Position numbers and translations under genes: made by a program. A stretch of 64,000 bases of DNA from UBA1181 sp045226255 (lineage in GTDB: Bacteria; Bacteroidota; Bacteroidia; Bacteroidales; Paludibacteraceae), in contig JBGVCG010000006.1 in NCBI GenBank assembly GCA_045226255.1, positions 3,055 to 67,054 of the forward strand, written 5' to 3'. This document shows, piece by piece, positions 50,854 through 60,258 of the stretch. The notes beneath the pieces were generated by a model. That model ran no database searches. It was not told the origin of the DNA and saw only the letters and a program-made list of their open reading frames with translations. Numbering within the stretch: the stretch's first letter is position 1; the number at the start of each line of letters is the position of its first letter.

Positions 50854-52173
50854 ATGAAAAAAATCATACGGTTTATTGTGGATCAGGTGAAGTTCGTCAC
50901 CATTGATATTTGGCGGACCACCATACACGACGAGCAAGGCAAGCGAGGCTACCTTATGCTCTTCGCGAAGACGCTCGTTCTCTCCATCCAGAATTTCATC
51001 AAAGGGAAGATGCCGGTCCGCGCCTCTGCGTTGACCTACTACTCCGTCTTCGCCCTGGTGCCATTGCTCGCCTTCGTGTTCGGCATGGCGAGGGGCTTCG
51101 GGCTCGACACGTACATCGTCGACCTGTTGCACAACCGCTACTCCTCCCATCAGGAGATGGTGCAGGTGGTGCTGAATTTTGTGGAGAACTATCTGAACAA
51201 TGCCACGGGCGGCGCCTTCGTCGGTATCGGTATCTGCGTGTTGCTATGGTCCGTCATGAAGGTCTTTTCGCAGATTGAGATGTCGTTCAATGAGATCTGG
51301 TACATCACCAAGAACAGGAACTATATCCGTCGTTTCACCGACTACATCTCCCTGCTGTTGGTCATTCCGATCTTCGTGCTGGTCTCCAATGGTGTCTCGT
51401 TCTACTTCAACCATGCGCTGGGCGTCTTCAACGGGTCGTATATCATCTCGCCGACGCTGAAGGTGGTGTTGGCCGTGATGCCGTATTTGGTGTCGTGGGT
51501 GGTCTTCACGATGATTTATGTGGTGATGCCTAACACGAAGGTGAGGTTCACCGCGGCCATGGTGGCGGGTGCCTTTTCCTGCGTCACCTTCTTCGCGTTC
51601 AAGTGGGTCTACGTCTATTTGCAGACGATGATGACCTCCTACAACGCCGTGTATGGTGGTTTGGCCGCCATACCGTTCGCCCTGTTGTTCATTCAGACGA
51701 CGTGGATGATCATACTGTTCGGGGCGGAGATCTCCTTCGCCTTGCAGAACGTCCGTAACTTCGAGTTCGAGAAGGATGTGAAAACGATCAGCCACCGCTA
51801 CTACGAGTTCGTTCTCTTGTCCGTCACCAAGATCGTGGCGAAACGGTTCCGGGATGGTGAGGCGCCTATGACATTGAATGAGATGTCCGATAAGTACCGT
51901 ATCCCTATGCGTTTGGCCTCCGTCATTGTGCGCCGGTTGTGCAAGGCGGGTATTCTCACGGAGGTGCGGATAGACGAGCGGGACGCATACATGCCGGCCA
52001 TGGATGTCAATCGTATCACGGTCGCCACGTTCTTCGACATGGTGGACCGGGCAGGGCAGGAGACGTTCAAGCTGGAGCAGCTCGATGAGTTCGCTTCCGT
52101 GTGGGAGTATACCCTGGACATACGTGAGTCGTTGATGAGCGTGTCGGGCGATAAATTGGTGATGGATTTATGA
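50854..52173 (+). CDS. YihY/BrkB family membrane protein
   Basis: 439 residues from the ATG at 50854; a TTG two codons earlier is less likely. Six membrane spans follow the family signature RASALTYYSVFALVPLLAFV. Others include GIGICVLLWSVMKVFSQIEM, YISLLLVIPIFVLVSNGVSF and GGLAAIPFALLFIQTTWMII. The C-terminal ~120 residues form a soluble winged-helix-like tail (MTLNEMSDKYRIPMRLASVI). YihY proteins are inner-membrane proteins of uncertain function, often mislabelled RNase BN. The stop overlaps the next ATG by 4 bases (ATGA), so it is translationally coupled to the M3 peptidase. Confidence 0.93.
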   Translation: MKKIIRFIVDQVKFVTIDIWRTTIHDEQGKRGYLMLFAKTLVLSIQNFIKGKMPVRASALTYYSVFALVPLLAFVFGMARGFGLDTYIVDLLHNRYSSHQEMVQVVLNFVENYLNNATGGAFVGIGICVLLWSVMKVFSQIEMSFNEIWYITKNRNYIRRFTDYISLLLVIPIFVLVSNGVSFYFNHALGVFNGSYIISPTLKVVLAVMPYLVSWVVFTMIYVVMPNTKVRFTAAMVAGAFSCVTFFAFKWVYVYLQTMMTSYNAVYGGLAAIPFALLFIQTTWMIILFGAEISFALQNVRNFEFEKDVKTISHRYYEFVLLSVTKIVAKRFRDGEAPMTLNEMSDKYRIPMRLASVIVRRLCKAGILTEVRIDERDAYMPAMDVNRITVATFFDMVDRAGQETFKLEQLDEFASVWEYTLDIRESLMSVSGDKLVMDL

Positions 52174-54326
52174 TGGGACACGTAATGATTACAAGGATCG
52201 GTGAAGTGGGGAAGAGGTTGGTCATAGCCTCCGCCGTATGTGCGTTGCCCCTCCTCTCATCGTGTGATGTGAAAGAAAATAAGACAGAAATGATAGATAA
52301 TATTTTTTTGAAGACGGAGTATGGTACTCCGCATGAGACCTTCCCTTTCGACAAGGTCAAATTGGATGATTATTTACCTGCGGTGAAGGAGGCGATCCGT
52401 CTCCATGACGAGGAGATCGACGCTATTGTGAAGAACCCTGAGGCACCTACGTTCGAGAACACGATCGTGGCGTTGGAGCGTTCCGGCGAGTTCCTGAACC
52501 GTATCCAATATGTTTTTTACAATTTGTTGGAGGCCGAGACCTGCGCCAAGATGGACAGTCTCTCCGAGGAGATTTCTCCGTTGGAGACGGAACATTCCAA
52601 CAACGTGATGCTGAACGCGCCTCTTTTCGAGAGGGTCAAGGCAGTCTATCAGCAGCGTGATACCCTGAACCTGACGGCGGAGCAGCGTATGTTGCTGACG
52701 AAGACCTACGAATCGTTCGAGAAGAACGGTGCGACGCTTTCGGAAGAGGGCAAGGAGAAGTTCCGCGATCTTAGCAAGCGCTTGTCCCTCCTGACGCTGA
52801 AGTACGGGCAGAATGTCTTGAACGCCACGAACGCCTATAAGCTGACCATCACCGATTCGGCTGACCTGGCCGGTTTGCCTCCTGCTATCGTTGAGGCTGC
52901 GGCGAAGAAGGCGAAGGACAATAACGTGACGGGTTGGATCTTCGACCTGACCTACCCAAGCTACGCCCCTTTCATGAAGTATGCCGAGAACCGTGAGTTG
53001 CGCAAGAAGCTCTACATGGCCTACAACACCAAGGCTACGGAGGGTGAATTGGACAACCGTCAGGTGGTGAAGGATATCGTGAACGCGCGCCTGGAGATGG
53101 CGAACCTGATGGGCTACGAGGATTATGCGGCGCGTGTGTTGCGCTACCGCATGGCGGAGAACAAGGAGAATGTCTACAAGCTCCTGAACGATCTGCTGGA
53201 TGCCTATAAGCCGACGGCGATGAAGGAGATCGCGGAGGTGCAGGAGTATGCCAAAGCGCATGGCGCCGACTTCGAGATCATGCCTTGGGACTGGTCCTTC
53301 TATTCTGAGAAACTACGTGACGAGAAATATAGCATCAATGACGAGTTGCTCCGTCCTTACTTTGAACTGGAGCATGTGAAGAAGGGTGTCTTTGGCTTGG
53401 CTACCAAGCTCTACGGACTGACCTTCAAGAAGAACGAGCGCATCCCTGTCTACCATGAGGAGGTGGAGGCCTTCGACGTCTATGACAAGGATGGTTCCTT
53501 CCTCGCCGTGTTGTATACCGACTTCCATCCGCGTGACGGAAAGCGGGGTGGCGCATGGATGACGGAGTTCCTCTGCCAGCATGTGGACGAGAAGGGTGTG
53601 GATGTGCGTCCGCATATCTCCATCGTCATGAACTTCACCCGTCCGACCGATTCGTTGCCTTCTCTGCTCACGTTCGACGAGCTGACCACCTTCATCCATG
53701 AGTTCGGTCACTCCATCCATGGCATGGTCTCCAAGTGCCACTACGAGAGCTTGGCGGGCACGAATGTCTACCGTGACTTTGTCGAATTGCCTTCCCAGAT
53801 GATGGAGAACTGGGCGTTCGAGAAGGAGTATCTGGACGGTTTCGCCGTGCATTACAAGACTGGGGAGCCAATCCCTGCCGAGCTGATCGAGCGGATTAGG
53901 AAGGCCGCCAACTTCAACATAGGCTACGCCACGTTGCGTCAGCTGAGCTTCGGTCTGTTGGATATGGGCTGGCATACGATCCAAAAGCCTTTCGACGGAG
54001 ATGTGAAACAGTTCGAGAACGAGGCGTGGAGCGCGGCACAGACGCTTCCTCCGGTGGAGGGCACGCTGATGAGCACGCAGTTCAACCATATCTTCTCGGG
54101 AGGATATTCCGCAGGTTATTATAGCTATAAATGGGCGGAGGTGTTGGATGCGGACGCCTTTTCGGTGTTCCAGCAGCATGGCATATTCGACCCTGAGACG
54201 GCGGGACGCTTCCGTCATGAGGTGTTGGAGAAGGGTGGTAGCGAACATCCGATGACCCTCTACAAACGTTTCAGGGGGCAAGAGCCTACGATACTTCCTT
54301 TGCTGCAGCGGCATGGAGTACGTTAA
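52170..54326 (+). CDS. dcp: M3 family metallopeptidase, dipeptidyl carboxypeptidase-like lipoprotein
   Basis: 718 residues. The signal sequence ends in LPLLSSC, a lipobox, so it is likely an envelope lipoprotein and not the cytosolic E. coli form. The zinc site is HEFGHSIHG (HExxH at 510-514). The thimet-like fold is clear: TEYGTPHETFPFDKVKLDDY at the start, then GWIFDLTYPSYAPFMKYAEN and FNHIFSGGYSAGYYSYKWAE near the C-terminus. It removes dipeptides from C-termini or degrades oligopeptides. It overlaps the YihY gene by 4 bases. Whether it is Dcp or oligopeptidase A-like cannot be settled; Dcp is the usual Bacteroidetes assignment. Confidence 0.9.
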   Translation: MMGHVMITRIGEVGKRLVIASAVCALPLLSSCDVKENKTEMIDNIFLKTEYGTPHETFPFDKVKLDDYLPAVKEAIRLHDEEIDAIVKNPEAPTFENTIVALERSGEFLNRIQYVFYNLLEAETCAKMDSLSEEISPLETEHSNNVMLNAPLFERVKAVYQQRDTLNLTAEQRMLLTKTYESFEKNGATLSEEGKEKFRDLSKRLSLLTLKYGQNVLNATNAYKLTITDSADLAGLPPAIVEAAAKKAKDNNVTGWIFDLTYPSYAPFMKYAENRELRKKLYMAYNTKATEGELDNRQVVKDIVNARLEMANLMGYEDYAARVLRYRMAENKENVYKLLNDLLDAYKPTAMKEIAEVQEYAKAHGADFEIMPWDWSFYSEKLRDEKYSINDELLRPYFELEHVKKGVFGLATKLYGLTFKKNERIPVYHEEVEAFDVYDKDGSFLAVLYTDFHPRDGKRGGAWMTEFLCQHVDEKGVDVRPHISIVMNFTRPTDSLPSLLTFDELTTFIHEFGHSIHGMVSKCHYESLAGTNVYRDFVELPSQMMENWAFEKEYLDGFAVHYKTGEPIPAELIERIRKAANFNIGYATLRQLSFGLLDMGWHTIQKPFDGDVKQFENEAWSAAQTLPPVEGTLMSTQFNHIFSGGYSAGYYSYKWAEVLDADAFSVFQQHGIFDPETAGRFRHEVLEKGGSEHPMTLYKRFRGQEPTILPLLQRHGVR

Positions 54327-54373
54327 ACGAAGTGATTGGTATGTAATTCAATAATTATTAATGATATACAACA

Positions 54374-54985
54374 ATGGGATTATCTGAAATCTTAAAAAAG
54401 AGAAAACAAAAGAAGGAAGAGTTTGTGAAGGAGAAGGTACAGAACTTCATCACGCTGATCAATGTTTATATACAGGCGTCGTCCGCCGCTACTTTAGGAA
54501 TCATGAACCTGCAGCAATTGCCTCAGTTGAAGGTGTTGAAGCAGAAGTTTAAGATCCCTACGGAGGGCCGTCTTGGCATCGCGGAGAAGAAGTTCGTCGC
54601 CACGAAGATGAAGGAGGAGTATAAATTGTCTGACTCATTCTTCGCGGAGATAGACAACTCAATCAAGAAGTGTTGTAAGAAGGTGATGGACCTGCAACCA
54701 TTTGGTATCTGGTTCCAGACCCTGATGCAGGAGGTTATGACAGCGGTTTCGTTGGATGTGCAAATGGGTTTGCGTCTGCCGTTGTTCCTGCGCAAATGGA
54801 TGAAGTCCTTGATCGACGAGTCTGTGCATAAAATCTCCACGTCAAGCGATTTCAAGAACCCTGACGTGATCAAATCGGCCGCTAACGTACGTGCTTACAA
54901 GGAGAAGCTTCATTTGTCGGAAGACTGGCTCTCCACTGTATGCTATGTGTATATCATATTGGCAAGAGGTTCCAAAATGAAATGA
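54374..54985 (+). CDS. Conserved-looking cytosolic protein of unknown function
   Basis: 203 residues, no signal peptide or membrane span, mostly helical. It begins with a Lys-rich helix (LSEILKKRKQKKEEFVKEKV) and ends LSTVCYVYIILARGSKMK. No family recognised. It lies 13 bases before the relA-type gene, so the two are likely co-transcribed and a stress link is possible by context only. Confidence 0.75.
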   Translation: MGLSEILKKRKQKKEEFVKEKVQNFITLINVYIQASSAATLGIMNLQQLPQLKVLKQKFKIPTEGRLGIAEKKFVATKMKEEYKLSDSFFAEIDNSIKKCCKKVMDLQPFGIWFQTLMQEVMTAVSLDVQMGLRLPLFLRKWMKSLIDESVHKISTSSDFKNPDVIKSAANVRAYKEKLHLSEDWLSTVCYVYIILARGSKMK

Positions 54986-54998
54986 TAATGAGGTGTTT

Positions 54999-57110
54999 AT
55001 GATAGACGATTGTTTGCAGTTGATGGAGACATACGACCTGCTTCCACAGGAGCGGGAGGAGTTGTATCGCCTGTTCGCTTCAGGCCATCCCTTGATGAAA
55101 AGGGGATGTGACATCGTCCGCATCATCAAGGTGGAGGTGGATCTGGGCAAGGTGCCGGTGGTCGGTGTCCTGCTCTACGAGGCAGTGATTGCCGAACTGA
55201 CCACCCCCGAATCCGTCCAAGCCATCTTCGGCGAGCAGGTTGCTACGTTCGTCAACTCGTTGCTCAAGGTAGGAGAGTTGTACAGGAACCATCCCCCGGT
55301 AGAGTCGGATGCCTTCAGGCGTTTGCTGCTCTCCATGGCGGAGGATATCCGTGTGGTGATCGTGCTGATATGCAGCCAATTATATCAAATCCGCAACCTG
55401 GAATCCTATGATGCGGAGAGTCGGGACCGCATCGCCAAGGAGGCGTCGTTCCTCTATTCACCGTTGGCGCACCGTTTGGGCCTCTACAAGGTGAAGTCGG
55501 AGTTGGAGGACCTCTCCCTGAAGCAAACCAATCCCGTCATCTACGAGGAGATCGTCAACAAGCTTCACGACACGAAGCAACAGCGCGACGCCTACATCAA
55601 GGCCTTCATCGAGCCGGTGCAGAAACGGTTGGAGGAGGCTGGCTTCACCTTCACGATGAAGGGGCGTACGAAGTCGGTCTATTCGATTTGGAACAAAATA
55701 AAGAAACAGAATACTGTCTTTGAGAATATCTACGACATCTTCGCCATCCGTATCATCCTGGACACTCCGCTAGAGAAGGAGAAGGCGGCCTGCTGGCAGG
55801 TCTACTCCATTGTCACGGATATGTACCAGCCCAACCCGAAACGTTTGCGCGATTGGTTATCTATACCTAAATCAAATGGTTACGAGTCGTTGCACACCAC
55901 CGTGATGGGTCCGGAGGGCAAGTGGGTGGAGGTGCAGATCCGCACGCAAAGGATGGACGAGATCGCCGAGAAAGGATTCGCTGCCCATTTCAAGTACAAG
56001 GGTGTGAAGGGGGAGGCCCTCTTCGACGAATGGCTCGCCAATGTGCGTGACCTGCTGCAGAACCCGAGTGCGGAGGGAATGGCCTATATGGACGATTTCA
56101 AGCTGGACCTCTACGACAAGGAGGTCTTCGTCTTCACGCCTAGCGGTGAGCTGAAGCAGTTGCCTAAGGGCGCCACGTTGCTGGACTTCGCCTTTATGAT
56201 CCATACCGGCTTGGGCGCCAAGTGCATCGGTGGTAGGGTGAACGGTAAGAACGTGCCGATCCGTTACCAGCTGCATAGCGGTGACCAGGTGGAGATCATG
56301 ACCTCGGCGAACCAAACGCCCCACGAGGAGTGGCTGGAGATCGTGCAGACGACCAAGGCGAGGACCCGTATCAAGCGTATCCTCAAGGAGAAGGAGTCGG
56401 CCGATGTGGAGTTCGGCAAGGAGCTGTTCAAGCGTAGGCTGAAGAACTGGAAGCTCGATTACGACGAGCGGGTGGCAGCCAAGCTGGCGAAGAAGTTAGG
56501 TTGCGCCACGATACAGATCTTCTATCAACGCTTGGCGGACGATAGCATCGATTTCTCCAAGATCAAGGACCTCTATGTGGCCTGCTCCACGGAGAACAAA
56601 CCGGACGAGGTGCGCAGCGCGGACGGGTTCGAGCATGTGCCTACGATCCAGCCTGGGGCGGAGAAGGAGGATGTCTTGGTGATAGACGACCATCTGCAGG
56701 GCATACTCTACACGCTGTCCAAGTGTTGCAACCCGATCTATGGCGATGATATCTTCGGATTCGTCTCCGTGAAGGGAACCATCAAGATACACAAGAAGGA
56801 TTGTCCGAACGCGCCGCAGATGCTCTCCCGCTTCGGCTATCGTTTCATCAAGGCGAGATGGGCCGGTAAGTCAGGCACGCAGTACAACTGTACCCTGCAT
56901 GTGACCGGTACGGACGACATAGGCATCGTCACGAACATCTCCTCCCTGATACAGAAGGAGACGCACGTATCGCTCCGCGCCATGTCCGTGGATTCCTCGG
57001 ACGGACTCTTCCGCGGCACGCTCACCATCACGGTGTCCGACACGCATGTGTTGGAGGATGTGATCAAGAAGATCAAGGCGATCCGAGGCGTGAAGAGTGT
57101 GGAACGTTAG
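54999..57110 (+). CDS. relA: RelA/SpoT-family (p)ppGpp synthetase with degenerate hydrolase site
   Basis: 703 residues from the ATG at 54999 (a GTG at 54993 is possible). Order: N-terminal HD-like domain, synthetase domain (GRTKSVYSIWNKIKKQ, IYDIFAIRIILD, the catalytic SNGYESLHTTV), TGS domain (FTPSGELKQLPKGATLLDFA), linker, and C-terminal ACT domain (HVTGTDDIGIVTNISSLIQK). In the HD domain the usual HD pair is absent: LLYE stands where LLHD is expected (Tyr60, Glu61). Hydrolase activity is thus probably lost, making this a RelA-type synthetase; a separate SpoT should exist elsewhere. Probably in one transcript with ribE. Confidence 0.9.
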   Translation: MIDDCLQLMETYDLLPQEREELYRLFASGHPLMKRGCDIVRIIKVEVDLGKVPVVGVLLYEAVIAELTTPESVQAIFGEQVATFVNSLLKVGELYRNHPPVESDAFRRLLLSMAEDIRVVIVLICSQLYQIRNLESYDAESRDRIAKEASFLYSPLAHRLGLYKVKSELEDLSLKQTNPVIYEEIVNKLHDTKQQRDAYIKAFIEPVQKRLEEAGFTFTMKGRTKSVYSIWNKIKKQNTVFENIYDIFAIRIILDTPLEKEKAACWQVYSIVTDMYQPNPKRLRDWLSIPKSNGYESLHTTVMGPEGKWVEVQIRTQRMDEIAEKGFAAHFKYKGVKGEALFDEWLANVRDLLQNPSAEGMAYMDDFKLDLYDKEVFVFTPSGELKQLPKGATLLDFAFMIHTGLGAKCIGGRVNGKNVPIRYQLHSGDQVEIMTSANQTPHEEWLEIVQTTKARTRIKRILKEKESADVEFGKELFKRRLKNWKLDYDERVAAKLAKKLGCATIQIFYQRLADDSIDFSKIKDLYVACSTENKPDEVRSADGFEHVPTIQPGAEKEDVLVIDDHLQGILYTLSKCCNPIYGDDIFGFVSVKGTIKIHKKDCPNAPQMLSRFGYRFIKARWAGKSGTQYNCTLHVTGTDDIGIVTNISSLIQKETHVSLRAMSVDSSDGLFRGTLTITVSDTHVLEDVIKKIKAIRGVKSVER

Positions 57111-57148
57111 GTTAATTAATTGAATATAAAAGTAATAAATATATAATT

Positions 57149-57754
57149 ATGTTTTCAGGAATAGTTGAGACGGCGGCCAAGGTGGTCGCATTACGGAAAG
57201 ATCAGGAGAATCTGCATATCACGATGACCTGTCCTTTCGTGTCTGAATTGAAGATAGACCAGAGTGTGGCGCATAACGGTGTGTGCCTGACAGTGGTGGA
57301 GAAGACGGCCGACACCTATACGGTGACTGCCATCCAAGAGACGCTTCGTCGCTCGAACCTAGGGCTCCTCAAGGAGGGTAGCCTCGTCAATCTGGAGCGT
57401 AGCATGGTGATGAACGGACGGTTGGACGGGCACATCGTGCAGGGACATGTGGACCAAGTGGCGAAGTGCGTCGGCAAGAAATCCGAGGAGGGCAGTTGGT
57501 ATTTCACCTTCCAATACGACATGGACGCCGAGATGGCCAAGAAGGGCTATGTGACGGTCGAGAAGGGGTCCGTGACGGTGAACGGAGTCAGCCTGACGGT
57601 CTGTGACTCCAAGAAGGACGGGTTCTCCGTGGCCATCATTCCTTACACTTACGAGCACACGAACTTCTGCCAGATCGAGGTAGGCACCATCGTGAACATC
57701 GAGTTCGACATCGTCGGCAAGTACATCAGCCGCATGTTGGAGTTCCGCGGATGA
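57149..57754 (+). CDS. ribE: Riboflavin synthase, alpha subunit
   Basis: Last step of riboflavin synthesis: two lumazine molecules give one riboflavin. The 201-residue protein starts with the classic MFSGIVET and contains two homologous lumazine-binding domains (about 1-97 and 98-195: SVAHNGVCLTVVEK; GSVTVNGVSLTVCDS), with GHIVQGHVDQVA at the junction. It follows the relA-type gene by 38 bases. No FMN riboswitch is visible upstream. Confidence 0.96.
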   Translation: MFSGIVETAAKVVALRKDQENLHITMTCPFVSELKIDQSVAHNGVCLTVVEKTADTYTVTAIQETLRRSNLGLLKEGSLVNLERSMVMNGRLDGHIVQGHVDQVAKCVGKKSEEGSWYFTFQYDMDAEMAKKGYVTVEKGSVTVNGVSLTVCDSKKDGFSVAIIPYTYEHTNFCQIEVGTIVNIEFDIVGKYISRMLEFRG

Positions 57755-57773
57755 CGTATTCTTGCGGGGTTCG

Positions 57774-57805
57774 TTTGTCTTTCAGCCTAAAAAAGACTAA
57801 TTTTG
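57774..57805 (+). promoter_or_regulatory. Promoter of iorA
   Basis: TTTG at 57774-57777 and TAATTTTG at 57798-57805, separated by 20 bases, a close match to the Bacteroidetes consensus. The start site would lie near 57812, about 40 bases before the ATG. Confidence 0.8.
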
Positions 57806-57852
57806 TAGGTGTGATTTGTTTTGAGAATAGAATATAAAAAGATACGATAGTA

Positions 57853-59442
57853 ATGAAACAATTGTTATTGGCTGACGAAGCCATTGCCCAAGGGGCGATT
57901 GATGGTGGACTTTCAGGTGTTTACGCATATCCTGGAACACCTTCCACCGAGATCACGGAGTATATCCAGAACTCCAAGCAAGCGAAGGAACGTAATATCC
58001 ACAGCCATTGGTCATCCAATGAGAAGACGGCCATGGAGGCTGCGCTCGGTATGTCATACGGAGGCAAGCGTTCGTTGGTCTGCATGAAGCACGTGGGAAT
58101 GAACGTTGCGGCGGACTGTTTCGTGAACACTGCCATCACGGGTGTGAATGGTGGTATGATGGTGTTGGCGGCGGACGATCCGTCCATGCACTCCTCACAG
58201 AACGAGCAGGACTCCCGTTTCTATGGCAACTTCGCCATGATTCCTATCCTGGAGCCTTCCAATCAGCAAGAGGCGTACGATATGGCCTACAACGGTTTTG
58301 ACCTTTCCGAGAAGTTGGGTTATCCAGTCTTGATGCGTATCGTCACCCGTTTGGCGCACTCCCGCTCAGGCGTTGAGCGCAAGGAGGTGAGGCCAGAGAA
58401 CGGTAACAGCGTACCGGCAGACCCACGTCAGTTCGTCTTGTTGCCAGCCATCGCGCGCCGTCGTTACCAACACTTGTTGGACATGCAGGGCGAGATATTG
58501 TCCGCTTCCGAGAATTCACCATACAACCGTTACATCGACGGAAACAACAAGAAGATCGGTGTGGTGGCTTGCGGAATCGGTATCAACTACTTGAACGAGG
58601 TTTACCCTGAGGGTTGCGAGTACCCTGTTGTCAAGGTATCCCAATACCCGTTGCCTAAGAAGATGATCGACAAGTTGGCTTCCGAGTGTGAGTCCCTCTT
58701 GGTGATCGAGGACGGTTATCCGTTCGTGGAGAGCCAGTTGAAGGGTTTCTTCGAGGCGAAGAAGGTGATGGGTCGTTTGGACGGCACGTTGCCACGCACG
58801 GGCGAGTTGGATCCGGACAGCGTGGGCAAGGCCTTCGGAAGAGAGCATAAGTCAGTTTACAGCATACCATCCGTCGTGAAGATGCGTCCACCGCAGATGT
58901 GCCAGGGATGTGGCCACCGTGACATGTACGAGGCCCTGAACGAGGTGCTCCGCGGCTATGAGCACAGCAAGGTGTTCGGTGACATCGGTTGCTACACGTT
59001 GGGTGCGTTGCCTCCTTATCAGGCGATCAATTCCTGCGTGGACATGGGCGCCTCCATCACCATGGCGAAGGGTGCGGCGGATGCCGGCATCTACCCAGCT
59101 GTGGCTGTCATCGGAGACTCCACCTTCACCCATTCCGGTATGACGGGTCTCTTGGATGCTGTGGATGAGAACGCTAACATCACCATCGTGATCTCCGATA
59201 ATGAGACGACCGCCATGACGGGAGGTCAGGACTCCCAAGGTACGGGCAAGATCGAGAGCATCTGCTTGGGCTTGGGCGTGGATCCGGCTCACCTCCGCGT
59301 GTTCGTTCCGTTGAAGAAGAACTATGAGGAGATGTTGCAGATCATCAAGGAGGAGGTCGAGTACAAAGGACTCTCCGTCATCATCCCTCGTCGTGAGTGC
59401 ATCCAAACGCTCACACGCAAGATGAAGGCAAAGAAAAAATAA
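57853..59442 (+). CDS. iorA: Indolepyruvate ferredoxin oxidoreductase, alpha subunit
   Basis: Oxidatively decarboxylates aryl pyruvates to acyl-CoA and reduces ferredoxin. The 529-residue protein has the N-terminal pyrimidine-binding domain (GVYAYPGTPSTEITEYIQ, NEKTAMEAALGMSYGG) and the C-terminal TPP-binding domain (GDIGCYTLGALPPYQA, VAVIGDSTFTHSGM, VISDNETTAMTGGQD), with CQGCGHRDMYEA between. The ferredoxin-like 2[4Fe-4S] tail of longer archaeal IorA is absent. The iorB gene that normally follows is not present; a terminator comes right after. It has its own strong promoter. Confidence 0.93.
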   Translation: MKQLLLADEAIAQGAIDGGLSGVYAYPGTPSTEITEYIQNSKQAKERNIHSHWSSNEKTAMEAALGMSYGGKRSLVCMKHVGMNVAADCFVNTAITGVNGGMMVLAADDPSMHSSQNEQDSRFYGNFAMIPILEPSNQQEAYDMAYNGFDLSEKLGYPVLMRIVTRLAHSRSGVERKEVRPENGNSVPADPRQFVLLPAIARRRYQHLLDMQGEILSASENSPYNRYIDGNNKKIGVVACGIGINYLNEVYPEGCEYPVVKVSQYPLPKKMIDKLASECESLLVIEDGYPFVESQLKGFFEAKKVMGRLDGTLPRTGELDPDSVGKAFGREHKSVYSIPSVVKMRPPQMCQGCGHRDMYEALNEVLRGYEHSKVFGDIGCYTLGALPPYQAINSCVDMGASITMAKGAADAGIYPAVAVIGDSTFTHSGMTGLLDAVDENANITIVISDNETTAMTGGQDSQGTGKIESICLGLGVDPAHLRVFVPLKKNYEEMLQIIKEEVEYKGLSVIIPRRECIQTLTRKMKAKKK

Positions 59443-59452
59443 AAATATTAGC

Positions 59453-59491
59453 AAGGGGGAATGCAGGTTTGCGGGCATTCCCCCTTTCGTT
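59453..59491 (+). terminator. Intrinsic terminator after iorA
   Basis: AAGGGGGAATGC (59453-59464) pairs with GCATTCCCCCTT (59475-59486), with TTTCG after. Another member of the GGG-rich stem family. Confidence 0.8.
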
Positions 59492-59530
59492 TCAAATACC
59501 TGTTTATTTACAATTTAAAACTGAGAAATT

Positions 59531-60250
59531 ATGCCTGATTTGAAAAACATTCTGTTTTTGGACATTGAGACGGCCCCTATGACGGCCACGTTGAGTGAAT
59601 TGGACCCCGCTTTGGCGCATCTTTGGGAAGAGAAGGTGGAGCAGATGAGGCGACGGGTGCCTGAGCGTTACACGGAAGATAGCACGGCCGAGAGCATGTA
59701 CCATGAGGCGGGTATCTTCGCTGAGTTCGGACGTGTGGTGTGCATATCCGTAGGGTTCGCCTACGAGGAGGAGGGTGCGCTCCTTTTCAGGGAGAAATCC
59801 TTCTACGGGGAGGATGAGCGGCAGTTGTTGCTCGACTTCGCCGACTTGCTGAACCACTCCTGCCAGACGCCGAGCCATTACCTCTGCGGACACAATGCGA
59901 AGGAGTTCGATTTTCCCTTTATCGCCCGTCGTATGTTGATCCATGGCATCCAGTTGCCCGAGATATTGAACGTTGCGGGGAGGAAGCCGTGGGAGGTCCG
60001 CCTGCTCGACACGATGGACATGTGGAAGTTCGGAGACTACAAGCATTACACCTCGTTGAAGCTTCTGTGCGCCGTGTTTAACATCCCCACGCCGAAGGAT
60101 GATATCGACGGTAGTCAGGTGGCGGGTGTCTTTTACGAGGAGAAGAATGTGCGGCGGATCGCCACCTATTGCGAGAAGGATGTGTTCGCCACCGCGCAGG
60201 TGTATTTGCGGATGACGGGAGAGGGGAGAGAGTTAAGAATTAAGAATTAA
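59531..60250 (+). CDS. PolB-like predicted 3'-5' exonuclease
   Basis: 239 residues of the DnaQ-like/PolB-associated exonuclease family (PF10108-like). The acidic sites are FLDIETAPM (ExoI), CGHNAKEFDFPFIARR (ExoII) and YCEKDV (ExoIII, YxxxD). The family trims DNA 3' ends; cellular role unknown. The final codons (RELRIKN) are encoded by the GAATTAAG-type tandem repeat, which also provides the stop codon, so the original C-terminus may have been replaced by the repeat. No clear own promoter was seen between the iorA terminator and this gene. Confidence 0.88.
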   Translation: MPDLKNILFLDIETAPMTATLSELDPALAHLWEEKVEQMRRRVPERYTEDSTAESMYHEAGIFAEFGRVVCISVGFAYEEEGALLFREKSFYGEDERQLLLDFADLLNHSCQTPSHYLCGHNAKEFDFPFIARRMLIHGIQLPEILNVAGRKPWEVRLLDTMDMWKFGDYKHYTSLKLLCAVFNIPTPKDDIDGSQVAGVFYEEKNVRRIATYCEKDVFATAQVYLRMTGEGRELRIKN

Positions 60251-60258
60251 GAATTTTT
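60233..60258 (+). repeat. TTAAGAA tandem repeat at a stop codon
   Basis: Three copies of the 7-base unit TTAAGAA span the last codons and stop of the exonuclease gene. Compare 14209-14233 and 39011-39034. Confidence 0.75.

Noticed and set aside
53313..54314. 333-codon - strand frame opposite the M3 peptidase gene
   Set aside because: Antisense shadow; the + strand frame carries HEFGH and full-length family similarity.
57111..57148. FMN riboswitch before ribE
   Set aside because: Only 38 AT-rich bases separate the genes, too short for the RFN fold and without its conserved sequence.
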